Assembly (NCBI GenBank): GCA_016717655.1
Contig: JADKFC010000001.1
Span: forward strand, 248,001 to 312,000
Length of the DNA stretch: 64,000 nt
Direction of reading: 5' to 3'
From: Saprospiraceae bacterium
GTDB lineage: Bacteria > Bacteroidota > Bacteroidia > Chitinophagales > Saprospiraceae
Positions 30,194 to 37,770 of the stretch are shown one piece after another. A program made the translations under genes and the position numbers. The notes under the pieces are model-generated. The model ran no database searches and was not told where the DNA came from. It saw only the letters and a list, made by a program, of their open reading frames with translations. How positions within the stretch are numbered: the first letter of the stretch is position 1; every line of letters begins with the position of its first letter.

Positions 30194-31495
30194 TTATTGT
30201 CTTATGTTATTTAATTCAGTTTCTAATAATATTTTTGCACTTTGTTCTGTAGTGGATAGAACACCATTCAGTAAGTTATTATTTTCATAAGGGTCATTTA
30301 ACAAATTATACATTTCATTACCAGAGTTTTTAATTAATAATTTGTATGTACCATTACTAATTGCCCACAACTCATCAGTTCCGTCTTTTAGCTCTGAATA
30401 TTGATAATTTCGAATACTACTAGATTGAGAAAATAAAGATTTAAAACTTTTACTATCCTTATACTCATTTACATTTACACCTGCAATTTGGGCAATAGTT
30501 GAAAAGAGGTCAGTTCCTATCAATAACTGATTGTCTGTTCCAGTTCTTGAAACTCCCTTACCTGAAACAAATAAAGGCGTGTTTATACCGCCTTGATATA
30601 AAGTATTTTTTACTTTTGCGCTTGAATATGGGCTTTGAGCTACAAGATTTGTAGTACCATTATCTCCCAAAAAAATAATAATTGTGTTTTCTTTTTCATC
30701 TGCGGGAATATTTGCTAAAAAACGTCCAATTTGATAATCCATCGCTTCTATAGAAGCCATAAAATAGGGAGTTGCATCCATACCATTGGTGTATGCAGGC
30801 AAGTTTCCTTGATTGTGCATATTGCTTGGCGGAACGTGAAATGGTGTGTGTGGAGCATTGTAAGCTAACCAAAGAAACCAAGGTTTACTTTGGGTGTTTA
30901 CCCAATTAATTGCTAATTCTGTAAATTTTTCTGTTATGTATGTTGTTTGCTGACTGGTTACACCATCTTCTGTGAGTTGCCATTGATAATAGTCATCTAC
31001 TGCCCCACGAATTAACCCTGCATAATAATCAATACCAAAAGTTTCAGGATTAATGCCAGTACTATTTCCAGAAAGATGCCATTTACCAACTACTGCTGTT
31101 GCATATTTATTACCTGTATTATTATTTATATATTTTTGGAGGACAGTTTCTGAAGAATTTAATATATCACCAACTCCTTTTACACCCGTACGATAGCCAT
31201 ATTTTCCAGTAATAATTGAAGATCTGGTGGGTGTGCACGTTGGATTAACCCAAAAATTAGTAAATAGTAAACCATTATTTCTAATGGCATCAATATTGGG
31301 AGTGTTTGGTTTTATACTGCCTTCTTGATAGCCTTTTATGGCATCTTTTCCCAAATCATCTGCAATAATCAAAAGAATATTTGGGGTGCTGGAATTAGCA
31401 TTATCATCAGTTGTATTACCTTCCTCATCTTTTGAACAGGAAAAGATGAAGAAAGCAAGAATTGGAAATGCGAATAAATATTTTAATTTAGACAT
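30194..31495 (-). CDS. Sulfatase-family lipoprotein
   Basis: 433 residues. Lipoprotein signal (ILAFFIFSCSKDEE), then the alkaline-phosphatase-like sulfatase fold: ILLIIADDLGKDAIKGYQEG (metal Asp pair), the modification motif CTPTRSSIITGKYGYRTG with Cys in a CxPxR context for formylglycine formation, VVGKWHL and IFLGDNGT (metal D-N). Probably an exported arylsulfatase acting on sulfated polysaccharide or other sulfate esters. The YHYH-domain gene is 21 bp upstream with no attC between, so both form one two-gene cassette ending at attC 10. Confidence 0.88.
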   Translation of the reverse strand: MSKLKYLFAFPILAFFIFSCSKDEEGNTTDDNANSSTPNILLIIADDLGKDAIKGYQEGSIKPNTPNIDAIRNNGLLFTNFWVNPTCTPTRSSIITGKYGYRTGVKGVGDILNSSETVLQKYINNNTGNKYATAVVGKWHLSGNSTGINPETFGIDYYAGLIRGAVDDYYQWQLTEDGVTSQQTTYITEKFTELAINWVNTQSKPWFLWLAYNAPHTPFHVPPSNMHNQGNLPAYTNGMDATPYFMASIEAMDYQIGRFLANIPADEKENTIIIFLGDNGTTNLVAQSPYSSAKVKNTLYQGGINTPLFVSGKGVSRTGTDNQLLIGTDLFSTIAQIAGVNVNEYKDSKSFKSLFSQSSSIRNYQYSELKDGTDELWAISNGTYKLLIKNSGNEMYNLLNDPYENNNLLNGVLSTTEQSAKILLETELNNIRQ

Positions 31496-31516
31496 ATACT
31501 TTCTGCTATATGATGA

Positions 31517-32455
31517 TTATTGTGGAGTTCCTTTGTAAGCACCAATATTATACGGAAAATCATACGTCCAATGATAATGGTAAATATCAACCATTTGTCC
31601 ATCCCACATTACAGGATGTTTGTGGCCATGACATTCGTCTAAATCTGCGGATTTTAATAACTCTCCGTTTTCTCCATAAGGACCATAAATTCCAAAACCA
31701 TCTAGCATATATCCCATTAGCGCTGAATGTCCAGATGAATGTGAATGTATGTGGTCTTGTAAATCTTTTGATGGATAATGATAATGGTATCTTTCTGTAC
31801 CATCTGTATGCCCGCCAAATCTATCTAACATTTCGTGTGCAGCCGCATCTGTGCCGAGAGTTGAAGCACCATGGTAAATTGCACTACCCGTTAAGGAATA
31901 GCCAGCAGGACCAAATCCTACACAAGATTTTGTTGCAGCTTCTTTCGGTAATGCAGGAATAGTAAAACTTAAAGGTTGAGGAGAAATAATATTTGGATTT
32001 TTATCATAGTTCCAGGCTATAGTACCTTGTTGTATAGGAAAAACTCCAGTTGGATGATTTGGTAAACCATTGCCTGTTAATACACGATTGCCATTACCTT
32101 CTAAAGTAATTTTAAATTCAGAAGTCCAAATTACATTTCCTGCGACTTGTGGTTTCTTGGTATAATCCCAAGTACCATCAGGATTTGTCCAGTCAGCTGC
32201 ATTATTTGCACCCGCACCATTAGATGGTAATCCACATAACCATAAAGAAAGAAAATCAGGGTTTGGATTACCTTGGTTTCTAATTAATATTTTGTAAGGT
32301 GCTGTACCACCAAAAGGCAATTTGGTTAAGTCTGGTATCTCATGTGTAGGCGTAACAATATTTTCTTCTTTTGATTTACTACAACTAGAAATTGTAAATA
32401 TTGAAACTGCAAGAATAAGAAAACTTACTGCGCATGTTCTTTTAAATTGTTCCAT
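31517..32455 (-). CDS. YHYH-domain lipoprotein
   Basis: 312 residues. Lipoprotein signal (ILAVSIFTISSCSKSK). The C-terminal part has RYHYHYPSKD, YMLDGFGIYGPYGENG, DECHGHKHP and IYHYHWTYDFPY, the repeated His motifs that define the YHYH family, likely metal-binding. YHYH genes are often found beside sulfatases or other secreted enzymes. The function is not established. Same cassette and probably same transcript as the sulfatase. Confidence 0.8.
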   Translation of the reverse strand: MEQFKRTCAVSFLILAVSIFTISSCSKSKEENIVTPTHEIPDLTKLPFGGTAPYKILIRNQGNPNPDFLSLWLCGLPSNGAGANNAADWTNPDGTWDYTKKPQVAGNVIWTSEFKITLEGNGNRVLTGNGLPNHPTGVFPIQQGTIAWNYDKNPNIISPQPLSFTIPALPKEAATKSCVGFGPAGYSLTGSAIYHGASTLGTDAAAHEMLDRFGGHTDGTERYHYHYPSKDLQDHIHSHSSGHSALMGYMLDGFGIYGPYGENGELLKSADLDECHGHKHPVMWDGQMVDIYHYHWTYDFPYNIGAYKGTPQ

Positions 32456-32539
32456 GACACGCTGTTTTTATGATTAATTCTTGTTTGACTAGATTTTTAT
32501 AAAAGGTTTAATTTGAATTGTCGGTTTTTTAAATTTGGC

Positions 32540-32604
32540 TTTTACGGCTGTGATATGGAGCGGACGCCGCGATAGCAAGTCTGATCTCATATCATTTGTT
32601 ATGT
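32540..32604 (-). repeat. attC site 11
   Basis: The left end is TTTACGGC (AAC changed to TAC) and the right end GTTATGT. The arms CTGTGATATGGAGCGGAC and GTCTGATCTCATATCA pair well. Short class. Confidence 0.65.
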
Positions 32605-33320
32605 AGCGAATTTAATTCTTCTTTTATTATTAGATATAATTCATATTCCCAGTCTATATTTTCAATTTCGGGAAAGCTATTATTTTTTCTAAAATCTCTT
32701 GGACTTATAATTACTTTGACTTCATTGTTTATTGCTTTCTGAGTTAAAACAAAAACTTCTTCTATAGCTTCATCTCCTATTGGAATGCATCCTATTGTTG
32801 CTGCTTTACCATGTATGAAAATGTCTTTTCCCATTTCATCAATACTAGAGAATTTGGTTTTAGACTTGTCAAATTCGTTAGGATAATTGAGTTTTATGGA
32901 TAGATAATATGAACTGTTTGGGTTTAAATAATCAACTTTGTATATTCCTTCTGGTATTTGTCTATCTCCATCCTTAAGTTTTGGGCCTAATTTACCGCTA
33001 TATGCTGTGAATGGATATTCTTTTAAGAGCTTTATTCCTGTATAATCTTTTGTATAGACTTCCAGAACTCTTTCTTCTTTAAATGCAACAAGTATTATTT
33101 CTTTTGGAAAGTCCATTTTGAAACCTGCTATACCCAAACTCATCTCAAGTCGATCCCATACTTTGTTCTGTATTTTGGGAAGTAGCGTTTCAATCGTTTC
33201 TTTCCCTTTAAGTTTATTCAATATGGGCATATAAAGTGACCTACCGAATTTGACAAATACGAATCCTACAATTACTAAGGTTGATATGATGATATATTTC
33301 TTCAGATATTTAATTTTTAT
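32592..33320 (-). CDS. L,D-transpeptidase-like membrane protein
   Basis: About 242 residues. One N-terminal membrane helix (YIIISTLVIVGFVFVKF), then an L,D-transpeptidase (YkuD-like) domain with LLKEYPFTAYSGKLGPKL, GDRQIPEGIYKVD and the catalytic motif IHGKAATIGCIPIGDEAI (His and Cys). The family cross-links peptidoglycan stems or attaches lipoproteins. The start is uncertain: no ATG precedes the helix in frame, the longer frame (to 33422) reads through attC 12, and the next ATG (33230) lies after the helix, so I end it at the ATA codon where coding resumes. The stop is inside attC 11. Confidence 0.75.
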   Translation of the reverse strand: MKIKYLKKYIIISTLVIVGFVFVKFGRSLYMPILNKLKGKETIETLLPKIQNKVWDRLEMSLGIAGFKMDFPKEIILVAFKEERVLEVYTKDYTGIKLLKEYPFTAYSGKLGPKLKDGDRQIPEGIYKVDYLNPNSSYYLSIKLNYPNEFDKSKTKFSSIDEMGKDIFIHGKAATIGCIPIGDEAIEEVFVLTQKAINNEVKVIISPRDFRKNNSFPEIENIDWEYELYLIIKEELNSLHNK

Positions 33321-33323
33321 GCT

Positions 33324-33389
33324 AAATAACGGTTTTGTGATAAATGTAGGACGCCAGCGATAGCCAGTCTTACATTTTATCGGTTTGGC
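33324..33389 (-). repeat. attC site 12a
   Basis: Ends AAATAACGG and GTTTGGC. The arms TGTAGGACGCCAGCGATAG and CCAGTCTTACA pair. Short class, directly joined to site 12b. Confidence 0.6.
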
Positions 33390-33444
33390 CGTAGCAGTCG
33401 TGCCATCTCGATAGAGTGGCATGATGTGCTAAGGCTTGTTACAA
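33383..33444 (-). repeat. attC site 12b, tandem with 12a
   Basis: The arms GGCCGTAGCAGTCGTGCC and GGCATGATGTGCTAAGGC pair, and the right end is GTTACAA. It shares the GTTTGGC end of 12a, so two attC sites lie back to back without cargo. Confidence 0.55.
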
Positions 33445-34002
33445 GCTGGCTTTAATTCGTTCAGTAATTACATCAATTGAACCGAGTCCGTCAAAGGTCA
33501 GAACATTGATTTTGGATTTCATATATTCGATTGCAGGTCTAGTCGAATTCTCAAATACCTCAATTCTTTTTTTATGAATTTCAGTGTCTTTATCATCTTT
33601 TCTTTCAGACGTTTTTGCTCTATTTTCTGCCCTAATTAAAAGCTCTGATTTTGGGACATCAATGTTTAGAACCTTTCCGATTTTCATTCCTTTTGATTCC
33701 ACGAGATCTAACAAGTCACTAACTTGAGCTATAGTCCTTGGATATCCATCTAATATGATTCCAGAGTTTGATTTGTTTTCATCAAGAATTTTACTGAAAA
33801 GATCTTTCATTATTAAGTCTGGAACCAAATCTCCTTTTTCCTCATATTCAGACATTACTTTTCCAATTTCAGTTCCGTTTTCCTTTTCAAGTCGGCATCT
33901 TTCGCCTGTTGATATGTGTTCGAAATTCAGTTGTGCTTTTAGAACTTCGCATTGAGTTCCTTTTCCAGAATAAGGTGGTCCAGTAATTATTAATATTTCC
34001 AT
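33439..34002 (-). CDS. Adenylate-kinase-like nucleotide kinase
   Basis: 187 residues. P-loop GPPYSGKGTQCEVL, NMP-binding ISTGERCR, the GIILDGYPRTIAQVSDLL signature with DGYPRT, and a short lid (RAENRAKTSERKDD) as in short-form adenylate kinases. Catalyses phosphoryl transfer to a nucleoside monophosphate. A chromosomal core copy would be expected elsewhere, so this cassette copy is accessory. The stop lies in attC 12b. Confidence 0.85.
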   Translation of the reverse strand: MEILIITGPPYSGKGTQCEVLKAQLNFEHISTGERCRLEKENGTEIGKVMSEYEEKGDLVPDLIMKDLFSKILDENKSNSGIILDGYPRTIAQVSDLLDLVESKGMKIGKVLNIDVPKSELLIRAENRAKTSERKDDKDTEIHKKRIEVFENSTRPAIEYMKSKINVLTFDGLGSIDVITERIKASL

Positions 34003-34028
34003 TTAGTTTATTTTTTATTCAGCTTGTT

Positions 34029-34159
34029 TGTAACGTTCCCACGCTTGGCGCAGTGGGGGATTTGGGAAAACTAAATTGTCTGCCAGCACGAATTTACAAT
34101 AGAAGATCAAACTTTCAATGAACGATGTCAGCCCCTATTGCGCCAAACGTGTGTTAGCG
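34029..34159 (-). repeat. attC site 13
   Basis: Ends TGTAACG and GTTAGCG. The arms CCCACGCTTGGCGCAGTGGG and CCCTATTGCGCCAAACGTG pair clearly. Long class. Confidence 0.8.
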
Positions 34160-34168
34160 GCTGTTTTT

Positions 34169-34978
34169 CTAATAGTCATGTCTGTCATTTAAGTTTGTCG
34201 GGGAATAACCTGTAACTTTTGCAGGATACCTTTTGTCCAAAAGTAGTTTAATCCGTTGAGCAACTTTTTTGTGGTCTGGATTAATTATGATAACCTCTGT
34301 CAAGTTTGGTGATGACCAGCCAGCAGCTAAAGTCTGTGATAACTCAGCATCTAACGGGTCAATGGAATGTCCATACAAAATTGTCTTGGTGCATTGCTCT
34401 ATTGTCTGCCATACAGTCCCGTGTAATGTGCCTAATTCCGTGTCGTCCTTGTCTGAACGATATGGTTCTCTTACTACTTCTGATGGTAAATACAATTTGT
34501 GCGGTGTCGCAACACTGCCGTGAAAATGTAACGATTGAATGTCACTTCCGCTTTTCGGATGATTTGTCTCGCCAAGTACATTTATTGCATTGTCAATTAC
34601 CGTGTCCCAGTTAGTCGTAATTAAAACAGATTGGTGAACTGTTGAGAAAACGAATTTGTATAGAATGTCTTTAAGTTCTTTTCTCGCTTTAATCTGTCCA
34701 TTTTTTTCTGCCAAAATTAATGCCGTTGCAATTTCACTTTTCATTTCGCTAACGTCATTGAGTATAGCTTTTAAATGCGTTTTTGCGTCCGGAAATGTCC
34801 CAGTAGCATAAAATCTCATCAGGTAAACAAGTCTTGCAAAGGAACAGTTAGCAGCGTCTGCGTCAATTTTGTAACCCAAATCTTTTTCAAACAAGTCAAG
34901 AATAGGAAGCCAAGCGTTTTCAACTGCACCTGCTCCAACGATAAATGCTATTTTTTCAATCTTTGGTTTTACTGTCAT
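34169..34978 (-). CDS. SIR2-like domain protein
   Basis: 269 residues. The N-terminal IAFIVGAGAVENAWLP matches the GAG nucleotide loop of SIR2-like proteins. SVLITTNWDTVIDNAI fits the TTN-x-D motif, SLHFHGSVATPHKLYLP the HGS motif, and ILYGHSIDPLDAEL the late G-x-S/D motif. SIR2-like domains of this type consume NAD in several anti-phage systems, so a defence role is a reasonable guess. No partner gene shares the cassette. Confidence 0.65.
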   Translation of the reverse strand: MTVKPKIEKIAFIVGAGAVENAWLPILDLFEKDLGYKIDADAANCSFARLVYLMRFYATGTFPDAKTHLKAILNDVSEMKSEIATALILAEKNGQIKARKELKDILYKFVFSTVHQSVLITTNWDTVIDNAINVLGETNHPKSGSDIQSLHFHGSVATPHKLYLPSEVVREPYRSDKDDTELGTLHGTVWQTIEQCTKTILYGHSIDPLDAELSQTLAAGWSSPNLTEVIIINPDHKKVAQRIKLLLDKRYPAKVTGYSPTNLNDRHDY

Positions 34979-35010
34979 GTTAATGTGTTGATGGTCGTCC
35001 TAAAATAGCC

Positions 35011-35138
35011 TCTAACGCCTAGCTATAAGACGTATGCGTGTAAATTCCTACATCTTTGTCCCACGTTGCTGCCGAAATTTAGTAGCACGCACTTTAAGAA
35101 CCTACAATATAGCATATATATTATAGCTGATGTTATGC
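35011..35138 (-). repeat. attC site 14
   Basis: Ends TCTAACG and GTTATGC. The arms CCTAGCTATAAGACG and ATATTATAGCTGATG pair. Long class. Confidence 0.75.
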
Positions 35139-35630
35139 ACCGTTTGCGTCCCGCACTTTTTCAATTTGTCTGCGGTCACCTAAAATTGGTTGAAGGTCAA
35201 TAATGTCCTCTGGCCATTCTTTCTCCCACGGGTAAATCCCTTTCACTGTCGGATAAATACATTGCAACAGAGGAAACTTGTCTCCTTCGTAATACCAAAG
35301 TCCATAGCCTACATATTTTTTGTAACTCTCCCTTGGAACGTCCAACATTAAACATTTAAAGTCGTCAAGTATATCGGTGTACAATAGTGCCGATTGATAT
35401 TGCTTTCCTTTTTTTATGTCCTCTCCGATATTGTTAATCAAGATGTGAGCTAAGTCCGGTTTAAGTCCAATTATAATAATCTCAGGATGATTAAATGTTT
35501 TAAAGAGTCCGACCGAGTAAGCGAAGCCTGGTCCGTTGTCGTCCTCCATCACTTTCAAAACATGCGAACCAAATTGTGCGATGTCACTAACTAGTTTTTT
35601 GTCCCCGTTGTCCAATGTCTTCTCTTTCAT
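35133..35630 (-). CDS. DUF4262-family protein
   Basis: 165 residues from the Met at 35630 (MKEKTLDNGDKKL); the longer frame only reads through attC 15. Features of the family are FGSHVLKVMEDDNGPGFAYS, VGLFKTFNHPEIIIIGL and the closing CIYPTVKGIYPWEKEWPED. DUF4262 proteins are small cytosolic proteins of unknown function, frequent on mobile DNA. The stop codon lies within attC 14. Confidence 0.8.
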   Translation of the reverse strand: MKEKTLDNGDKKLVSDIAQFGSHVLKVMEDDNGPGFAYSVGLFKTFNHPEIIIIGLKPDLAHILINNIGEDIKKGKQYQSALLYTDILDDFKCLMLDVPRESYKKYVGYGLWYYEGDKFPLLQCIYPTVKGIYPWEKEWPEDIIDLQPILGDRRQIEKVRDANGA

Positions 35631-35644
35631 TTTAGCAAATGGTG

Positions 35645-35775
35645 CATAACGGTTCTCGGTTTGGCGAAGGCAGGGAATTTGAAAACAGTCAGCCGAAGTT
35701 AAGCTCAAATATTGATAGAAGTACAAATGTTCAATTACTTCCGTCTGCCCTGCTTTTGCCAAACCGATGTTACCT
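35645..35775 (-). repeat. attC site 15
   Basis: Ends CATAACG and GTTACCT. The arms TCGGTTTGGCGAAGGCAGGG and CCCTGCTTTTGCCAAACCGA pair almost perfectly. Long class. Confidence 0.85.
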
Positions 35776-35781
35776 GTAGTT

Positions 35782-36546
35782 CTATTTGTCGCCACGTACC
35801 GAAACTATTTTAGTGTCCTTGTTATAAATACTATAAACAACTTTTGCTTTATATCGTGTTCTCTTATCATCTGAAACAAAATAGTCGCAACAAGAAGCAA
35901 AAAAACTGTGGTTTGCATCCCAAAGTCTTGCATAATTTGAAGTGTTAGTTTCTTTGTCTTTCCAATAACCCAACATATCTAAAAGTTCAAATACACCTGC
36001 AATTCTGTTATGAAGTCCAAAATTTTTACCGTCTGGATGTAGGGTAATTCCATACTCAATCATTTCTAAAAAAGACTGATTTGTCCCCCAATTTGTGAGT
36101 TTAGTATTTAAATGCTTAATCACTTCTGTCGCACTATAGTTATTTATTTTTTGCATTTCTATTCCTAAATGTTGTCTTACTTCTTCTTTTTGCTCTTTTG
36201 AAAACAGGTTCATAAATCCTTTCATTGCATCAATACCGAATGGCGCAAGAGTTATTGTGTCGTAAACTTCTTGAGGGTCTTCTATAATATGAGTTAGCTG
36301 GTTTCCATTCAAGTCTAAATACAAATAGTTATTCTCAAAAATATTGCGTACAGTGTCAAACCTTTTATTAAGCAAGTCTGTCTTTGAAATTCTAGAATTT
36401 CCTTGAAAACTTTCTGCTTCAAAAATGTGAGCAGAAGAGTAAATAAATTCTATCTTGGTGTTAGGTAGTATAGCTCTCACTTCGTCCAAAGTGTAGTCTC
36501 CATTTTCAATAGAAACAATTATGTTGTTATCAAGGTATGCAGTCAT
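35782..36546 (-). CDS. PIN-like domain protein
   Basis: 254 residues. The first strand AYLDNNIIVSIENG supplies an Asp like that of PIN nucleases. The C-terminus LWDANHSFFASCCDYFVSDD, followed by KRTRYKAKVVYSIY, matches the PIN pattern D-x-x-H...A...D.FVS.D....KA. The long helical middle (KNFGLHNRIAGVFELLDMLG) is unusual for toxins of the VapC type, so it may be a larger PIN-like nuclease of defence or RNA-cleaving function. Single-gene cassette. Confidence 0.6.
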   Translation of the reverse strand: MTAYLDNNIIVSIENGDYTLDEVRAILPNTKIEFIYSSAHIFEAESFQGNSRISKTDLLNKRFDTVRNIFENNYLYLDLNGNQLTHIIEDPQEVYDTITLAPFGIDAMKGFMNLFSKEQKEEVRQHLGIEMQKINNYSATEVIKHLNTKLTNWGTNQSFLEMIEYGITLHPDGKNFGLHNRIAGVFELLDMLGYWKDKETNTSNYARLWDANHSFFASCCDYFVSDDKRTRYKAKVVYSIYNKDTKIVSVRGDK

Positions 36547-36570
36547 TCGTAGTATGTCTCAAAAATTGCA

Positions 36571-36635
36571 GGCAACGGCTAAGCTATGTGATGGTTATGG
36601 CGATAGCCAAACTATCAACATAGCCGTTGTTATTT
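36571..36635 (-). repeat. attC site 16
   Basis: Ends GGCAACG and GTTATTT. The arms GGCTAAGCTATGTGATGGTT and AACTATCAACATAGCC pair strongly. Short class. Confidence 0.85.
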
Positions 36636-36646
36636 GCTGTGTGATT

Positions 36647-36952
36647 TTACGTTAGTTCGAACTTTTCCTTTTCAATTTCAAATGTGACCTTTGCCTTGAG
36701 TGCTGCAAAAATTTTCATCAAAGTTGCAATTGTTACATTGCCAGCATTGTTTTCCAATTTAGAAATTTGAGCTCTTTGTACACCCACCAATACACCAAGT
36801 TGTTCTTGAGTTAAGTTCCGTTCTTTGCGCAATAGCTTGATTTGTTCGGCAAGCAACTCCACTTTTAATTCTTGTTCGTATTTATCACGCTTCGGCGTTC
36901 CAACTTTTCCAAGTGTTTTATCTTTTAGTTCTGATAATGTGATTGACTTCAT
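36647..36952 (-). CDS. higA: HigA-type antitoxin (XRE helix-turn-helix)
   Basis: 101 residues. The XRE helix-turn-helix occupies about 35-90: IKLLRKERNLTQEQLGVLVG, then VQRAQISKLENNAGNVTIATL. The start overlaps the end of the toxin gene by 4 bp (toxin upstream of antitoxin), which is the gene order of HigBA systems. It should neutralise the upstream toxin and bind the shared promoter, where a 14-bp palindrome lies. Toxin-antitoxin cassettes are common in chromosomal integrons, where they help retain the array. Confidence 0.85.
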   Translation of the reverse strand: MKSITLSELKDKTLGKVGTPKRDKYEQELKVELLAEQIKLLRKERNLTQEQLGVLVGVQRAQISKLENNAGNVTIATLMKIFAALKAKVTFEIEKEKFELT

Positions 36953-37311
36953 TTTTGACTATTTTTATCTTTGATATATTGTTGTTTAATCCTAATCGCC
37001 TTTGCGATTTCCGAGTTTGGTGTCTTATTTGTTTTTTTATCTAAACCATGAGTGCAAAGAATTAGGGTTTTATGCTCAGAGTCTCCATGCCAAAATGCAA
37101 AAATTCGATAATATTTATCTTGATCTCTTTCCCTAAATTCAAAAATCCCTTCCTTTGTTTGCAGCTTTTCAAACCAAGGTCCTCTTAATCCAGCTTCAGT
37201 CTTATCAAATGCTTTTAAGAATTTCGCTTGCACTTTCTCATTTAAAGCTAAGAAGTAACGTTCAGCTTCTTCAAGCAATTTTACTTCTATTCTATACTTC
37301 AAATGATCCAT
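36949..37311 (-). CDS. higB: HigB-type toxin (RelE-superfamily endoribonuclease)
   Basis: 120 residues. KYRIEVKLLEEAERYFLALN opens the RelE/HigB fold. KLQTKEGIFEFRERDQDKYY and RIFAFWHGDSEHKTLILCTH are the central strands with the basic residues (R, K) expected for ribosome-dependent mRNA cleavage, and the tail DKKTNKTPNSEIAKAIRIKQ is typical. First gene of a two-gene operon with the antitoxin. The start is supported by a promoter only 5 bp upstream. Confidence 0.85.
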   Translation of the reverse strand: MDHLKYRIEVKLLEEAERYFLALNEKVQAKFLKAFDKTEAGLRGPWFEKLQTKEGIFEFRERDQDKYYRIFAFWHGDSEHKTLILCTHGLDKKTNKTPNSEIAKAIRIKQQYIKDKNSQK

Positions 37312-37315
37312 AATG

Positions 37316-37345
37316 CAAAGATAATGAATGTTTCCATATAAGGAA
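37316..37345 (-). promoter_or_regulatory. higBA promoter with palindromic operator
   Basis: On the minus strand TATCTTTG (37316-37323) matches the Bacteroidota -7 element TAnnTTTG exactly. A palindrome TTCC-ATATAA-GGAA (37332-37345) lies in the spacer toward the -33 position, the right place for a repressor-binding site. The start codon at 37311 is only a few bases past the expected transcription start, so the mRNA is nearly leaderless. Confidence 0.6.
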
Positions 37346-37378
37346 CACTTGTTATGGGAAATTTTGAATTCTCATAGC

Positions 37379-37444
37379 ACATAACGGTTGGTGTAGCTGC
37401 TGCGCCTTAACGATAGTAGGCGTAGAAGCTACACGATGTTATAC
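37379..37444 (-). repeat. attC site 17
   Basis: Ends ACATAACGG and GTTATAC. The arms GTGTAGCTGCTGCGCC and GGCGTAGAAGCTACAC pair strongly; gene-free-cassette type. Confidence 0.85.
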
Positions 37445-37630
37445 TAAGTGGCAATTCGACTTAGACTTCTGTACGTTCCTTAACAGATGAACCTTTCTCT
37501 GAATTTGTAGAGGTAATCTGTTATTGGGCAAGCACAAAAGATAGATTAGTCGAAGCAATGTAGATTTGTATTTTATGTAGTTAAGATTTATCTTCAAATT
37601 TTGGTGCATCGATTTTCAGATGTGCCCAGA
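37445..37630 (-). ncRNA. Gene-free structured cassette, copy B
   Basis: The core is 37455-37554, with outer arms TTCGACTTAG and TTAGTCGAA, inner pair AACAGAT/ATCTGTT and a CTCTG...AGAG tip. The right end diverges from the other copies after about 37615. No open frame. Confidence 0.55.
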
Positions 37631-37634
37631 AGTA

Positions 37635-37714
37635 TGCGTTGTTTGGGGTTTTTACCCTTGGCTGTCTGTTGCGGGGCGGTGCCCAGCAGTCTGTCGTCCA
37701 GTGCATTGTTCTAT
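37635..37714 (-). repeat. Partial attC-like site 18
   Basis: The right half GTCCAGTGCATTGTTCTAT resembles attC 5 (TTCAGTGCATTGTTGTAG), but a matching left AACG end is not found. Confidence 0.4.
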
Positions 37715-37770
37715 CACGTTTTTAATTCATTGCTATTATATTAATTTAACTGAAGTTGAAATTTATAAAA

